Source of the DNA: Tautonia sp040717455
GTDB taxonomy: Bacteria > Planctomycetota > Planctomycetia > Isosphaerales > Isosphaeraceae
Assembly: GCF_040717455.1 (NCBI RefSeq)
Contig: NZ_JBFEFH010000017.1
Span: 62,001 to 126,000, forward strand
Direction of reading: 5' to 3'
DNA length: 64,000 nucleotides
Both the position numbers and the translations under genes were made by a program. Below are positions 15,578 through 24,860 of the stretch, in pieces (positions within the stretch are counted from its first letter, which is position 1; the number at the start of each line of letters is the position of its first letter). A model generated the notes under the pieces. The model searched no databases, had not been told where the DNA came from, and saw nothing but the letters and a program-made list of their open reading frames with translations.

Positions 15578-17557
15578 ATGCCAAACGTTCCGCTGTCTCT
15601 GTGTTGCGCCGCCGTGATCCTCTCGGGCTCGATCGCCCCGTCGCTCGCGGACGAACCGAGTCGAGACGTGGTGGCCGAGGCCCTCGGTCGTATGGTCCTG
15701 GAGCGGGACACGACGATGGCCGAGGTTCGAGACTTCGTCGAGTCTCGCATCCCACGCATGCCGGACGTCGGGACCGAGGAGGAGTGGCGAGCGACGGCGG
15801 ATCAGATCCGAGCCGAGGTGCTCGACCAGGTTGTTTTCCGCGGTGAAGCCGCGGCCTGGCGCGATGCGGAATGCAAGGTCGAATGGCTCGACACGATCGA
15901 GGGCGGCCCCGGCTATCGCATCCGGAAGCTCCGTTACGAAGCCTTGCCCGGTTTCTGGATCCCCGCCTTGCTCTACGAACCCGAGCAGTGCGAGGGCCTC
16001 GTCCCGGTCGTGCTGAACGTCAACGGCCACGACGCCGCGGGCAAGGCCGCCGACTACAAGCAAGAGCGCTGCATCAATCTGGTCAAGCGTGGGATGCTCG
16101 CCCTGAACGTCGAATGGATCGGCATGGGCCAGCTCCGCACCGATGGCAATAAACACGGCCTGATCAACGCGATCGACCTCTGCGGCTCTGGGGGCATCGC
16201 GACGCATTATCTCGCCATGAGCCGTGCGCTCGACCTCTTGCTCGATCATCCCAACGCCGATCCCGAGCGGGTTGGCCTGACCGGCCTCTCCGGAGGGGGG
16301 TGGCAGACGATCTTCTACAGCGCACTCGACCCCCGGATCACCCTGTCGAACCCGGTCGCCGGGTATTCGAGCTTCCTGACCCGGATCGATTACCTGTCCG
16401 ATCTGGGAGACTCCGAGCAAACCCCCTGCGATCTCGCCACCGTGGCCGACTATACGCACCTGACCGCCTTGCTCGCCCCTCGGCCCACGCTCCTGACGTT
16501 CAATCAGAAAGACAATTGCTGCTTTGCCGCCCCTCACGCCTTGCCCCCGTTGGTCCAGGCGGTCGCCCCCATTTACTCCCTCTTCGACCGCGAGGCGAAC
16601 CTACGGCTTCAGGTCAACGTTTCGCCCGGCACGCATAACTATGAAGTCGATAACCGCCAGGCGCTTTATCGGATGATCGGCGACCACTGGTTCCCGGACG
16701 ATCCCGACTACGATGCCGACGAGATTCCCAGCGCCGATGAGGTCAAGACCGCCGACGAACTGAATGTGCCGCTGCCTGACGACTCGCTCGACCTTCGTCT
16801 CCTGGCGCTGAAGCTCGCGGAATCGTTGCCCCAGGAGCCGGATCTCCCGGACGATCCCGACACCGCCGCGACCCGGCGTGAGGAGCGTCGAGCCGCCCTC
16901 CGGGCCCTCGTTCGGCCGATCGAAGGGGAAATCGCTGTCGATCGGGTCAGCGACGGGTCGCGAGAGGCGCTCGTGGCGACCACCTACCGGCTCCGGCTCG
17001 CCGATTCCTGGACGCTCCCCGCCGTCCGCCTGGAACCGGCAGGTGTCGAGGACCTCGCCGGCACGGTGCTCCTGCTCGCCGACGGCGGCCGGACCGAAGC
17101 TGTGGACGCGGCGCTCGCATTGCTCGCCGAGAACAAGCGAGTCGTTGCCATCGACCCCTTCTTCTTCGGGGAGTCTCGCCCGGCTCAGCGTGATTACCTC
17201 TGGGCCCTGATGATCGCCACGACCGGAGAGCGTCCGCTCGGGGTGCAGGTCGGGCAGATCCTGGCCGCTGCCCAGGCCATTCGCTCCGCGACCGATGGCG
17301 AACCCCCCTCGATGATGGCCATCGGGCCCCGGGCGAGCGCCGTGTCGGTCGTCGCGGCGGCACTGGGCCCCGACCTGATCGCGGAGCTCACGCTCGATCG
17401 ACCCCTGGCCAGCCTCAAGGAGATTCTCGAAGAGGGCCGGACCTACGAGCAGTCTCCGGAACTGTTCACCTTCGGCCTCCTCGAGGCGTTCGACCTCCCT
17501 CAGATCGAGGCGCTCGTGGCTCCCCGCCCCCTCCATCACGTGGCCGCCGACGAGTAA
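15578..17557 (+). CDS. Exported two-domain acetylxylan esterase-like hydrolase
   Basis: A 659-residue protein starting at ATG 15578, with a signal peptide at residues 1-24. The first hydrolase domain (about 90-400) has VVLNVNGHDAAGK, the nucleophile elbow GLSGGG (near residue 240), an acid at NQKDNCC and His at PGTHNYEVDN. The second half (about 450-659) repeats the hydrolase layout (LLLADGGRTEAVD, VVAIDPFFFGES, then AIGPRAS where the Ser elbow should be), so it lacks the catalytic serine and looks like a degenerate second domain. Such proteins deacetylate polysaccharides; the actual substrate is unknown. Confidence 0.82.
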   Translation: MPNVPLSLCCAAVILSGSIAPSLADEPSRDVVAEALGRMVLERDTTMAEVRDFVESRIPRMPDVGTEEEWRATADQIRAEVLDQVVFRGEAAAWRDAECKVEWLDTIEGGPGYRIRKLRYEALPGFWIPALLYEPEQCEGLVPVVLNVNGHDAAGKAADYKQERCINLVKRGMLALNVEWIGMGQLRTDGNKHGLINAIDLCGSGGIATHYLAMSRALDLLLDHPNADPERVGLTGLSGGGWQTIFYSALDPRITLSNPVAGYSSFLTRIDYLSDLGDSEQTPCDLATVADYTHLTALLAPRPTLLTFNQKDNCCFAAPHALPPLVQAVAPIYSLFDREANLRLQVNVSPGTHNYEVDNRQALYRMIGDHWFPDDPDYDADEIPSADEVKTADELNVPLPDDSLDLRLLALKLAESLPQEPDLPDDPDTAATRREERRAALRALVRPIEGEIAVDRVSDGSREALVATTYRLRLADSWTLPAVRLEPAGVEDLAGTVLLLADGGRTEAVDAALALLAENKRVVAIDPFFFGESRPAQRDYLWALMIATTGERPLGVQVGQILAAAQAIRSATDGEPPSMMAIGPRASAVSVVAAALGPDLIAELTLDRPLASLKEILEEGRTYEQSPELFTFGLLEAFDLPQIEALVAPRPLHHVAADE

Positions 17558-17573
17558 GCCTGCCGGTCGATCG

Positions 17574-17645
17574 GCGTCCTCCCGCTCGCGATCGACGCCG
17601 TCGGGCGATGATTCCCTCGGCGGCGTCGATCGGGAGCGGAGACGC
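17574..17645 (+). terminator. Long hairpin after esterase gene
   Basis: An imperfect but long stem: GCGTC...GATCGACGCCG (17574-17600) pairs with CGGCGTCGATC...GACGC (17620-17645). It starts 16 bases after the esterase stop. No T-run. Confidence 0.45.
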
Positions 17646-17797
17646 CCGGCGTAACCCAATCGATTCGCACGAGCGGCTCAACCTCGCTACCGCTGGCGAG
17701 CCGGATCGTGTAACATTGGTTCAATAAATCGACGGATTCCGGCCCGCGGATCGGGGTCGGTCCGGTCTCCCCGTCTCCAGTCGCTCGGGACGAGATC

Positions 17798-19222
17798 ATG
17801 AACCCGCTGACCGCTCCCCATCGTCGCCCGAACCCTACGCGCCGGGAATTGCTTCGTGCCGGTTTGGCAGGGATGGGGTCGCTCAGCCTGCCCGGCCTGT
17901 TTCGACTCCGGGCCGAGGCCGCGGCGGCAGGGGCCGAGCGATCGGAGCGCACCGCGGTGATCCTCGTCTGGCTTCGCGGCGGCTGCAGCCACCTCGATAC
18001 GTACGACCCGAAGCCCGACGCCCCCTCCGAGTATCGCGGGCCGTTCAAGCCGATCGACACCCGGACCCCCGGCCTCCAGCTCACGGAATTGATCCCGCTC
18101 CAGGCCCGGATCTCCGACAAATTCACCGTCCTCCGCTCGATGGCCCACACCGGTGCCGGCCACCCTTCGGGGTCGCTCCAGTTGCTCTCGGGCGATCCCG
18201 ACATGCAGGACAAGCCCGAGCCGGTCTTCCCCGACGTCATGGCCGTGGCCGACTACTTCCGCTCCGGCGGGCCTCCCCGGGCGCTCCCGAACTACATCGG
18301 GGTGAATCCGATCGTGCGATACGACGGGTTCGTGATCGCCGGTCCCGCCTTCCTTGGCCCCTCGCACGAGCCCTTCGCCGTGACCGGCGACCCCAGCGCC
18401 CCCGATTTCCGGGTGCCGAACATCGGACTCCCCGAGGCCGAGGCACACCGGCTCCAGACGCGTCTCGGCCTCCGGAGGCGGATGGACGACGTGCGCCGAG
18501 CCATCGACGCGTCTCGTTCCGTCCAATCGATGGACACGTTCCAGGAGCGCGCCATCGACCTCCTGACCAGCCCCGAGGCCGCCGTGGCGTTCGACCTCGG
18601 CCGCGAGGACCCCCGCGTCCGGGACCGTTATGGTCGGCACGCCTGGGGGCAACAATGCCTGATGGCCCGCCGCCTGGTCGAGGCCGGCGTCGACCTCGTG
18701 ACGACGACTTTCGACGGGCCGCTTTGCGGCCGAGTGGCGAACTGGGACGATCACGCCGTGAATCACCACGTCTTCGACGCCCTTGAACACCGCGCCCCCG
18801 CCTTCGACCAGGCCGTTTCGGCCTTGATCGAGGATGTGTACGCTCGAGGGCTTGATCGCCGCGTCATGGTCATCGTGACGGGTGAATTCGGCCGGACACC
18901 TCGCATTTCTTACGTGGCCAGCAGCGGAGGCGGGGTTGCCAGCGGCGAGGCGGGCACCGTCCAGCCGGGACGCGACCACTGGCCCCGCGCCAACTCGATG
19001 ATCTGGGCGGGGGGCGGGATCCGAACCGGTCAGGTCATCGGCAGCACCGACCGCTACGGCGAAGACGTGGCCGATCGCCGGGTCGGACCTCACGACTTCC
19101 TCGCCACCATCTACCGACACCTTGGCATCGACCCCGAAGCCACCATCCCCGACCGCTTCGGACGGCCCATCCCCATCGCGCCCGACGGCCGCCCGATTCC
19201 GGAACTGGCGGCGACGTCCTGA
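17798..19222 (+). CDS. Exported DUF1501 protein (sulfatase-fold)
   Basis: A 474-residue protein with a twin-arginine signal (RRELLRAGLAGMGSLSLPGLF). The body is the DUF1501 family, abundant in Planctomycetes and related to the alkaline phosphatase/sulfatase fold: VILVWLRGGCSHLDTYDPKPDAP near residue 50 (metal-binding DxxD-like start), DKFTVLRSMAHTGAGH, a late VMVIVTGEFGRTPRI and GRDHWPRANSMIWAGGGI. The enzymatic activity is not established. DUF1501 genes in this phylum often pair with DUF1549/DUF1553 genes; here neither is present and the gene stands alone. The 413 bases that follow hold no supported gene. Confidence 0.9.
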   Translation: MNPLTAPHRRPNPTRRELLRAGLAGMGSLSLPGLFRLRAEAAAAGAERSERTAVILVWLRGGCSHLDTYDPKPDAPSEYRGPFKPIDTRTPGLQLTELIPLQARISDKFTVLRSMAHTGAGHPSGSLQLLSGDPDMQDKPEPVFPDVMAVADYFRSGGPPRALPNYIGVNPIVRYDGFVIAGPAFLGPSHEPFAVTGDPSAPDFRVPNIGLPEAEAHRLQTRLGLRRRMDDVRRAIDASRSVQSMDTFQERAIDLLTSPEAAVAFDLGREDPRVRDRYGRHAWGQQCLMARRLVEAGVDLVTTTFDGPLCGRVANWDDHAVNHHVFDALEHRAPAFDQAVSALIEDVYARGLDRRVMVIVTGEFGRTPRISYVASSGGGVASGEAGTVQPGRDHWPRANSMIWAGGGIRTGQVIGSTDRYGEDVADRRVGPHDFLATIYRHLGIDPEATIPDRFGRPIPIAPDGRPIPELAATS

Positions 19223-19635
19223 CCACCATGACTCGATCACGGGGTTCGGGACGACTCCGATCAAGGAGCGATCCGGGCCTCCCTCGGCACGATCGGCAAG
19301 CCTTCGGTGTGTCCGCGTGGCGAGGAGCCACCGCAGCACGCTGCCCTCGCACGCATCGTCCCCGTCGGGCTCGCCGGGTTCGGGAGGGCAGGGGGACAAG
19401 CCTGGCCGTTGGGGATACACTGGTCTTCGACCGGGGCGCGATGTTGGATCACTCTCAGGGGAACCGAGAAACGGTGGCACTCCCTCTCGAAGTGGCCCGA
19501 TTCCCCCGGGAAGTCCGGCCTCCGGAGCGGCGAGTGGTTCTGCCGGCGAACGGCGGATCACGGCCACCCCGGCAGCATGGGAGCGTCTCGGTCATGCCGC
19601 CCGACCCCAAGTGACTCACCTCGGAAAGGGACTCG
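19223..19635. other. Intergenic region, no gene supported
   Basis: About 410 bases between the DUF1501 gene and the TMEM14-like gene. Several frames are open, but their compositions are Arg/Pro/Ser-rich shadows without ribosome sites. No clear repeat or hairpin was seen. Confidence 0.5.
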
Positions 19636-20010
19636 ATGACGCCGACGACTGGTTCCATTGTGTTGTTGATCTACGGAGTGCTGCTCATCCTCGGGGGAGT
19701 GATGGGGGCCTCGGCCGGGAGCAAGGTGTCCCTGATTGCCGGCGGAGCGTTCGGAGTCCTCGCGGTCGTCGCCGCGGCAATCACCGCGTATGGCGCGAGT
19801 CGTGCCGGTCTGATCCTCGGGGGGATCGTCGCCTTGCTGGTGATGGGATCGATGGCGCAGCGGTTCATGGAAACGAAGAAGTTCATGCCCGCGGGAATGA
19901 CGGCGGTCCTGAGCCTCATCGTCCTCGTCCTGGTCGTCGTGATCGTGCTCCGGGGGTCGCCCAATAACCCGATGCCCGACCCTGGCTTCGAGGTCGAGGA
20001 ACCTCGCTGA
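19636..20010 (+). CDS. TMEM14-like four-helix membrane protein
   Basis: A 124-residue protein with AAAGGGA before its ATG. It is made of four hydrophobic helices (about 6-25, 29-50, 53-70 and 85-107) with Gly-rich packing (YGVLLILGGVMGASAGSKVSLIAGG), matching the TMEM14/UPF0136 family. The bacterial and plant members are thought to move small hydrophobic molecules such as fatty acids or porphyrins; function here is not known. The C-terminal tail is short and acidic. Confidence 0.78.
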   Translation: MTPTTGSIVLLIYGVLLILGGVMGASAGSKVSLIAGGAFGVLAVVAAAITAYGASRAGLILGGIVALLVMGSMAQRFMETKKFMPAGMTAVLSLIVLVLVVVIVLRGSPNNPMPDPGFEVEEPR

Positions 20011-20150
20011 CCTGGATGTTGCCCGATTCCTCCGAATAGGCGTCGATCGCCGGGCGTCAGTCCCTCCGAGTCGCAGCCCCAATCGGCCGTTGTCAAGGCG
20101 GCGGAACGACGGACTCGTTCCGGTGGGCCAAGCAACGAGGAGCATTCTCA

Positions 20151-21041
20151 ATGGATCATCGCCTGGCGATCGCGACCCTCTTGTGCCTGGCCTCCCCGAG
20201 CCTCTGCTCGGCCGATGAACCCTCGACGCCGACGACAACGACGCCGGGAGAGCCGGCGCAGGTCCGAGAGGTTCAGGCGACGGGTTCCCAGATCGTGGTC
20301 GAACTCTACACCTCCCAGGGCTGCAATTACTGCCCGAATGCCGAGCGATTGCTCCAGGAGATGATCCAGAAGGGCCACGGACGAAATCGGGTGATTCCCC
20401 TCGCCTTTCACGTTGATTACTTCAACACGCCCTGGCCCGATCCCTTCTCGAATCGGTTCAACAGCGGTCGGCAGTGGGCCTATCACGAGGCGTTCAAATC
20501 GCGCGATGCGAACACCCCGGATCTCTACTTCACCCCGATGATCATGGTCGATGGCCGCTATCCGATGAGCGGCTATCATTCCAAGGGGACCGGGCCGCTC
20601 TGGCCCTTATTGAAAGCCCGGCTTGATCGGGCGTCCCGCGCACGTCGCGAGGCAAGTCTGACCCTTCGCTTGGAATCCACGCCCGATCGTCCCGCCCATT
20701 GCTCGATGACGATCCGAGCCCAGGCGAAGACGGCCCGTCTCTCCGGCAAAGAGCTGCTCGCGTGCGTCGCGATCACCGAGGGGCCGTTGACCACCGCCGT
20801 CCCGTCCGGTGAGAATGCCGGCGAGACCTTGATCGAACACAACGTCGTCCGATCGCTGCAGTACGAAACCGTGACGCTCCAGCGAGACAGGCCGACCGAG
20901 GTCACCATTCCCGTGACGTTGGCCGAGGGGGTCGACCCCGCCCGCGTTCAGGTCGTCGCCTTCCTCCAGGACGAGGCGACGGGAGCCATGTTCCAGGCGA
21001 CGACAACCCCCTGGAATGATCCGCCGCCTCCTCCTCGATGA
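20151..21041 (+). CDS. Exported DUF1223 protein, thioredoxin-like
   Basis: A 296-residue protein with GAGGAG before ATG 20151 and a signal peptide at residues 1-21. The DUF1223 domain (about 45-290) starts with VVELYTSQGCNYCPNAERLL, a CxxC motif at the start of a thioredoxin-like fold, then PLAFHVDYFNTPWPDPFS, a hallmark of the family, and DLYFTPMIMVDGRYPMSGY. A beta-rich C-terminal half follows. The family is thought to act in periplasmic thiol redox, without proof. Its stop directly abuts the stop of the convergent redoxin gene. Confidence 0.85.
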   Translation: MDHRLAIATLLCLASPSLCSADEPSTPTTTTPGEPAQVREVQATGSQIVVELYTSQGCNYCPNAERLLQEMIQKGHGRNRVIPLAFHVDYFNTPWPDPFSNRFNSGRQWAYHEAFKSRDANTPDLYFTPMIMVDGRYPMSGYHSKGTGPLWPLLKARLDRASRARREASLTLRLESTPDRPAHCSMTIRAQAKTARLSGKELLACVAITEGPLTTAVPSGENAGETLIEHNVVRSLQYETVTLQRDRPTEVTIPVTLAEGVDPARVQVVAFLQDEATGAMFQATTTPWNDPPPPPR

Positions 21042-21737
21042 TCACGACTCGGCGCGGTCTTCCGGGTCGTCCGGCGGGAAGGGGCATCCGGAGTAGGGGA
21101 GTTCGGGGGCGTCCTCGGCACCGACCTCCGCCTCGGACCGGCCGGTCAAGCCTGCGAGCCTGGCCGACATCTCGCGGAGGATGGCCTCGGAGTAACCCGG
21201 CCAATGGGCGGTGATCTGCCCCTCCCGATCGATGAGGACGACATAGGCCGAGTTCCGGACCTCGAAGGCCCGGACGATCTCCAGCTCCGCATCGGCGAGC
21301 ACCGGATAGGGTGTCCCGTGGGTGGCCACCCAGCGATCGGCGACCTCGGGGTCACCGTCGATGACCCCGAGGAACGACGCCCGATCGCCGTAGCGCGCGT
21401 GCAGTCGCGCGAAGAACGGCTCGGCCGAGGTGCTGCATGGGCAGCCGTCCTTGATGAAGATGAGAAATACGGGTCGATCGCCGACCAGGCTTGCGGAATC
21501 GATCGTCCTGCCCTCATGACTGGTCGCCACGAACCCCGGCGCGGGCCGGTCGGCCATGGCCTCGCTCGCCGCCTGCATCTCGGGAGTCACGAGATGCTCC
21601 TCATCGGCGAGGACGCCCGTGATCACGAGAGGTCCCCGGCGGTCCGGTGCCTTGGCCTCCCAGCGCCACCAAGCGAACGCGCCTGCGAGCAAGAACGCCC
21701 AGATGGTGATCGCGAAACCCCACTCTCTCGTCGACAT
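21042..21737 (-). CDS. Membrane-anchored redoxin-domain protein
   Basis: A 231-residue protein. ATG 21737 is preferred because it directly precedes the membrane anchor (residues 5-24, EWGFAITIWAFLLAGAFAWW). The extracytoplasmic part is a thioredoxin/AhpC-like redoxin domain: PAPGFVATSHEGRTIDSASLVG, then VFLIFIKDGCPCSTSAEPFF with a CxC active site in place of CxxC, then FLGVIDGD and VVLIDREGQI. The CPC motif suggests isomerase or peroxidase-type chemistry. A Cys near the C-terminus (YSGCPF) could be resolving. It converges on the DUF1223 gene with no gap. Confidence 0.78.
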   Translation of the reverse strand: MSTREWGFAITIWAFLLAGAFAWWRWEAKAPDRRGPLVITGVLADEEHLVTPEMQAASEAMADRPAPGFVATSHEGRTIDSASLVGDRPVFLIFIKDGCPCSTSAEPFFARLHARYGDRASFLGVIDGDPEVADRWVATHGTPYPVLADAELEIVRAFEVRNSAYVVLIDREGQITAHWPGYSEAILREMSARLAGLTGRSEAEVGAEDAPELPYSGCPFPPDDPEDRAES

Positions 21738-21827
21738 ACCAGCCCCCGATCCGCAAGGATCGAACCGGCGTGATCGGATGGCTTCCGGCACGCCGGTTCC
21801 TGTGCCACGTCAATTGTAGGCGACGGC

Positions 21828-22874
21828 TCAATAGGCGTCGTCCGAGATGACCTCTCCGCCGTTCCGTGTCGAGAGGGCCCTCCAGGCGATCGGATCAACC
21901 GTGTCTTTGAGGAAGCCGACGTGCCCGTCGCAGAAGAGGACGTTCACGCCACCAGGGTGATTGCTCCGGGCGGCTTTCCAGGCGGGATTGTGGGGCACGA
22001 ACGGCCCGAGACAATCGAATTGTCGGGAATTGGGAGTGAGGAAATGGTTATACATGGTGTTGCGGAAGTCCCCGTCCCACCAGCCCGCCCCCTTGTCGAA
22101 CCGCCAGCCGCGGCCGGCCGCGGCACACGAGGCCTCGGTCAAGGGGAGGCTGGCGGACCGGGCGAACAACCGGCCAGGTTCATCGGGGATCGGCGACGGC
22201 GAGGTCGTGTCGAAGGGGGGGCCACCGGGCCCCAGCAATTGCTCGGACACCGCCGCCGTCTGGCTCGATCCGTCTCGAATCGCGGAAAGGCTGACCACCA
22301 CGGTCGAGAATGCCCCGTTGGCGTTGATCACGTCGCCCGGCGCCGTCCGGCCCCCGTTCAGGCCGTCGCCCGAGGAGAAGACGTAATTCGTGGGGCCGGA
22401 CACCGGGTCGACTCGCGTCCCCGAATCGCTCGGACAGAGGAACAAGGCGTCGACCGTTTGTCGGACCGTCTGATTGGCCGGAAAAAACGTGAACGAGCCC
22501 GAAACTCCATAACTGCCCGACGCGCCCGTGGCAATCGGCCAATCCATGTTCAATGCGTTGAACACCTGCGACTGTTCCAGGTACGGCGAGAGTTGCGCCA
22601 GCGCCGACCATCGGTAATGCAGCGCCGGGATTTGCGGGTCATGGGAACCGGGTGCCGGGTACAGATACCCCACGGGAAACGCATTCACCGTGGCGTGATA
22701 ATTGTGCATCGCGATCCCGATTTGTTTCAGATTGTTCACGCATTGCGCCCGCCTTGCCGCCTCTCGGGCCGACTGCACGGCCGGCAGGAGCAGGGCGATC
22801 AGGACGCCGATGATCGCAATGACGACCAGCAGCTCGATGAGGGTGAATCCCGGGCGACGATGGGCGCGAATCAT
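21828..22874 (-). CDS. DUF1559 pseudopilin-like protein
   Basis: A 348-residue planctomycete-type protein. The start (ATG 22874) gives the prepilin-type leader RRPGFTLIELLVVIAIIGVLIALLLPAV, with the cleavage Gly just before FTLIE. The DUF1559 body follows (REAARRAQCVNNLKQIGIAMHNY), and the C-terminal H-X9-DG motif is HPGGVNVLFCDG (near residue 325). These proteins are probably processed by a prepilin peptidase and form part of a type II secretion or pilus-like structure; they occur in dozens of copies per genome. The 608 bases upstream are not coding as far as I can see. Confidence 0.93.
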   Translation of the reverse strand: MIRAHRRPGFTLIELLVVIAIIGVLIALLLPAVQSAREAARRAQCVNNLKQIGIAMHNYHATVNAFPVGYLYPAPGSHDPQIPALHYRWSALAQLSPYLEQSQVFNALNMDWPIATGASGSYGVSGSFTFFPANQTVRQTVDALFLCPSDSGTRVDPVSGPTNYVFSSGDGLNGGRTAPGDVINANGAFSTVVVSLSAIRDGSSQTAAVSEQLLGPGGPPFDTTSPSPIPDEPGRLFARSASLPLTEASCAAAGRGWRFDKGAGWWDGDFRNTMYNHFLTPNSRQFDCLGPFVPHNPAWKAARSNHPGGVNVLFCDGHVGFLKDTVDPIAWRALSTRNGGEVISDDAY

Positions 22875-23482
22875 TACGCAATGTCCTTCCTGAATCTCAA
22901 GAAACGAACCTTGTATGGGAAATTGATCCACGAATCGAAAAGTTTTGAAGATGATGGCCCGGCGCGTACGGCGATCGATCTCCCCGATCGGGATCGACCG
23001 ACGGACGAGGTCCGACCCGGCTCACCTCGCGGGGCGAGCAATGTCATCGGCGGTCGACCCCGGGCGCGGGGGCAGGATCCGGCTCGTCAACCGGGCCGTG
23101 TCGTGAGCCTCGGGCCCCGGCTCTGCGGTCCCCGAGTGGTTCCGATCACGAGGCGGCGGTGTCGGCAATCGCCCAGAGGACGGACCATTCGATCGCCTTC
23201 GGACCGATCCCGAACCCCTCCACGCGTGCCCGTTGCACGATCGGGCACGCTGGTTCCATGGGAAGACGGGAAACGCGATCCGACGACAGCCTTCGAGAGG
23301 CACGTCCTCCGAGCGACGGGGCATCCCAGGCTCCTGGCGTCGCGCAAACCCCGGGGGACCTCCATCATGTCATGATGGTCGTACCTAGCCGGCTGCCACA
23401 CACCTTCGAGGGACATGGGTCCCGGGGTTGAAGGCTCGTGACGAGCAGCAGGGGCGACATCAAGACATCAAGGCAATCCCGC
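22875..23482. other. Intergenic region, no gene supported
   Basis: About 600 bases upstream of the DUF1559 gene and downstream of the convergent Cys-rich gene. It holds the DUF1559 promoter region by position. Short frames exist on both strands without start signals or recognisable content. Confidence 0.45.
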
Positions 23483-24007
23483 TCAGGAACGCACGCCGAT
23501 CCGGGAGGACTCGGGAGGTTCGTCCGGCAGGTCGCCGGGCAATGCAGACGTGAAGCGATCGATGAACCAGGGCAGGGCAGGCCGCGACTTCTTCACGGCT
23601 CGACGATCGAGCACCGCCAGATGCGCAGGACGCTCCCTGGGAGACGCGAGCGAAGGAGTGGCTTCCTGGTCGTCACCGCAGGGCACCGGACGAAAGCACG
23701 GCGAGGAATCGACGGGCAGCAACTGACCATGGACGAGCGATCGTGATTGCGATTCGGCGGAAGCAACGCCCGAATGCGCCGCCGAGGGGTTTCCAGGCCG
23801 TGACATCGGCGTGCAGCAGCACGATGCCGAGCCGCAGGTCGGGCCGCAGCAGCACGCGTGTCTCGGCGTCGGGCTCGCGGAGGGAGCCGATGCGCTCGAC
23901 ACCCTGGTCCAGGGACCACCGAGCAGGCACAGGACGATCACCACCAGGACGGCCCACGCCGATCGGATCGGGATTCGATCTCCGGGCTCGGCGTGGGTCA
24001 ATGACAT
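23483..24007 (-). CDS. Cys-rich exported protein, unknown function
   Basis: A 174-residue protein, probably started at ATG 24007; another in-frame start lies 24 codons upstream. Residues 17-40 are a signal peptide or anchor (AWAVLVVIVLCLLGGPWTRVSSA). A Cys cluster CCCGPTCGSASCCC follows at about residues 50-63, with six to seven cysteines able to bind metal or form disulfides. The remainder is low-complexity and polar. No family recognised. I call it a gene on the strength of the signal peptide and Cys cluster; the start and even the coding status are uncertain. Confidence 0.5.
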   Translation of the reverse strand: MSLTHAEPGDRIPIRSAWAVLVVIVLCLLGGPWTRVSSASAPSASPTPRHACCCGPTCGSASCCCTPMSRPGNPSAAHSGVASAESQSRSLVHGQLLPVDSSPCFRPVPCGDDQEATPSLASPRERPAHLAVLDRRAVKKSRPALPWFIDRFTSALPGDLPDEPPESSRIGVRS

Positions 24008-24106
24008 GACGATCGGGTGGAAAAAGGTGGGACGCCCCTCAGATGACCCTAGTGTTGAGAGTCGATTCTCCTCCGTCAAGGGTTGACCTCTGAAGAAGTT
24101 CAGACG

Positions 24107-24568
24107 TCACCCGATGCGATCCCGAAGGCTCGCGATCGACCGGAGGACTTCTCGCGAGACGTCCTCCAGCGAGGTCGTGGGCGATGCCAGCAGCACCTCG
24201 GCCGAAACCGCCTGCGAGAGCATCAGGTTAATCGTGGGCACGCGCTGACCGGGGAGGGCGTCGCCTCCGGCCCGGAAGTCGGACCGGACCGCGACGATCG
24301 GGATGCCAATCGCGAACGCCAGGCCGCACTCGAAACTCGTCCCGCTGTCCGGGTCGGCACCGTCGAGCACGGCGACCACAACGTCGGCCGACCGGACCCC
24401 CTCGACATCGAGCCGAAACACGGCCTCGGCCTCCAGCGTCTCGAGCTGTTCGATCGCGGTTTGCGGCAGGAAGACGGTGTGCCCGGCCTCGGTCAATGCT
24501 GTCGCCAGGGCTGCATTCCAGGACCGCTCAGCCTGGGTGAAGAGCGGGCCGGCAAGGTAAAGCTTCAT
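24107..24568 (-). CDS. Nucleoside 2-deoxyribosyltransferase
   Basis: A 153-residue enzyme starting at ATG 24568 (GGAG nine bases upstream). It has the family pattern: MKLYLAGPLFTQAERSWNAAL at the start, DVEGVRSADVVVAVLDGADPDSGTSFECGLAFAIGIPIVAVRSD in the middle. The Asp/Glu pair around DGADPDSGT and FECG forms the catalytic site. It transfers deoxyribosyl groups between bases or hydrolyses deoxynucleosides in salvage. The frame is open 96 codons further up but with low-complexity sequence. Confidence 0.88.
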   Translation of the reverse strand: MKLYLAGPLFTQAERSWNAALATALTEAGHTVFLPQTAIEQLETLEAEAVFRLDVEGVRSADVVVAVLDGADPDSGTSFECGLAFAIGIPIVAVRSDFRAGGDALPGQRVPTINLMLSQAVSAEVLLASPTTSLEDVSREVLRSIASLRDRIG

Positions 24569-24860
24569 CGCGGATGCTCCAGACTTTCGGGCCGAGGGGA
24601 GTGCGACGGACGGTCTCGCTCGCCGGATTGCCTCGAACGGCCCGATCGTGCCGATTTTACGCAAGGTGTCGAGCCTTCGCGGCCGATCTGAAACGTTGAG
24701 TCGCGGCGGTTGTCTGGCCTGTTCGATGGCGACCCGGCCATCGGAGTCGAGCCGACCGAGGGGTGTCAGGAGGATACCCCGCCCCGGGAGGAGCCGGATC
24801 CCGGCTCCCGATCCACCGGCACCGCGAGGGAAGAGGACCTGTCCCGGAGGAATCAACCCG

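Noticed and set aside
22875..23482. Possible gene on either strand
   Set aside because: Short frames only, none with a ribosome site and protein-like composition.
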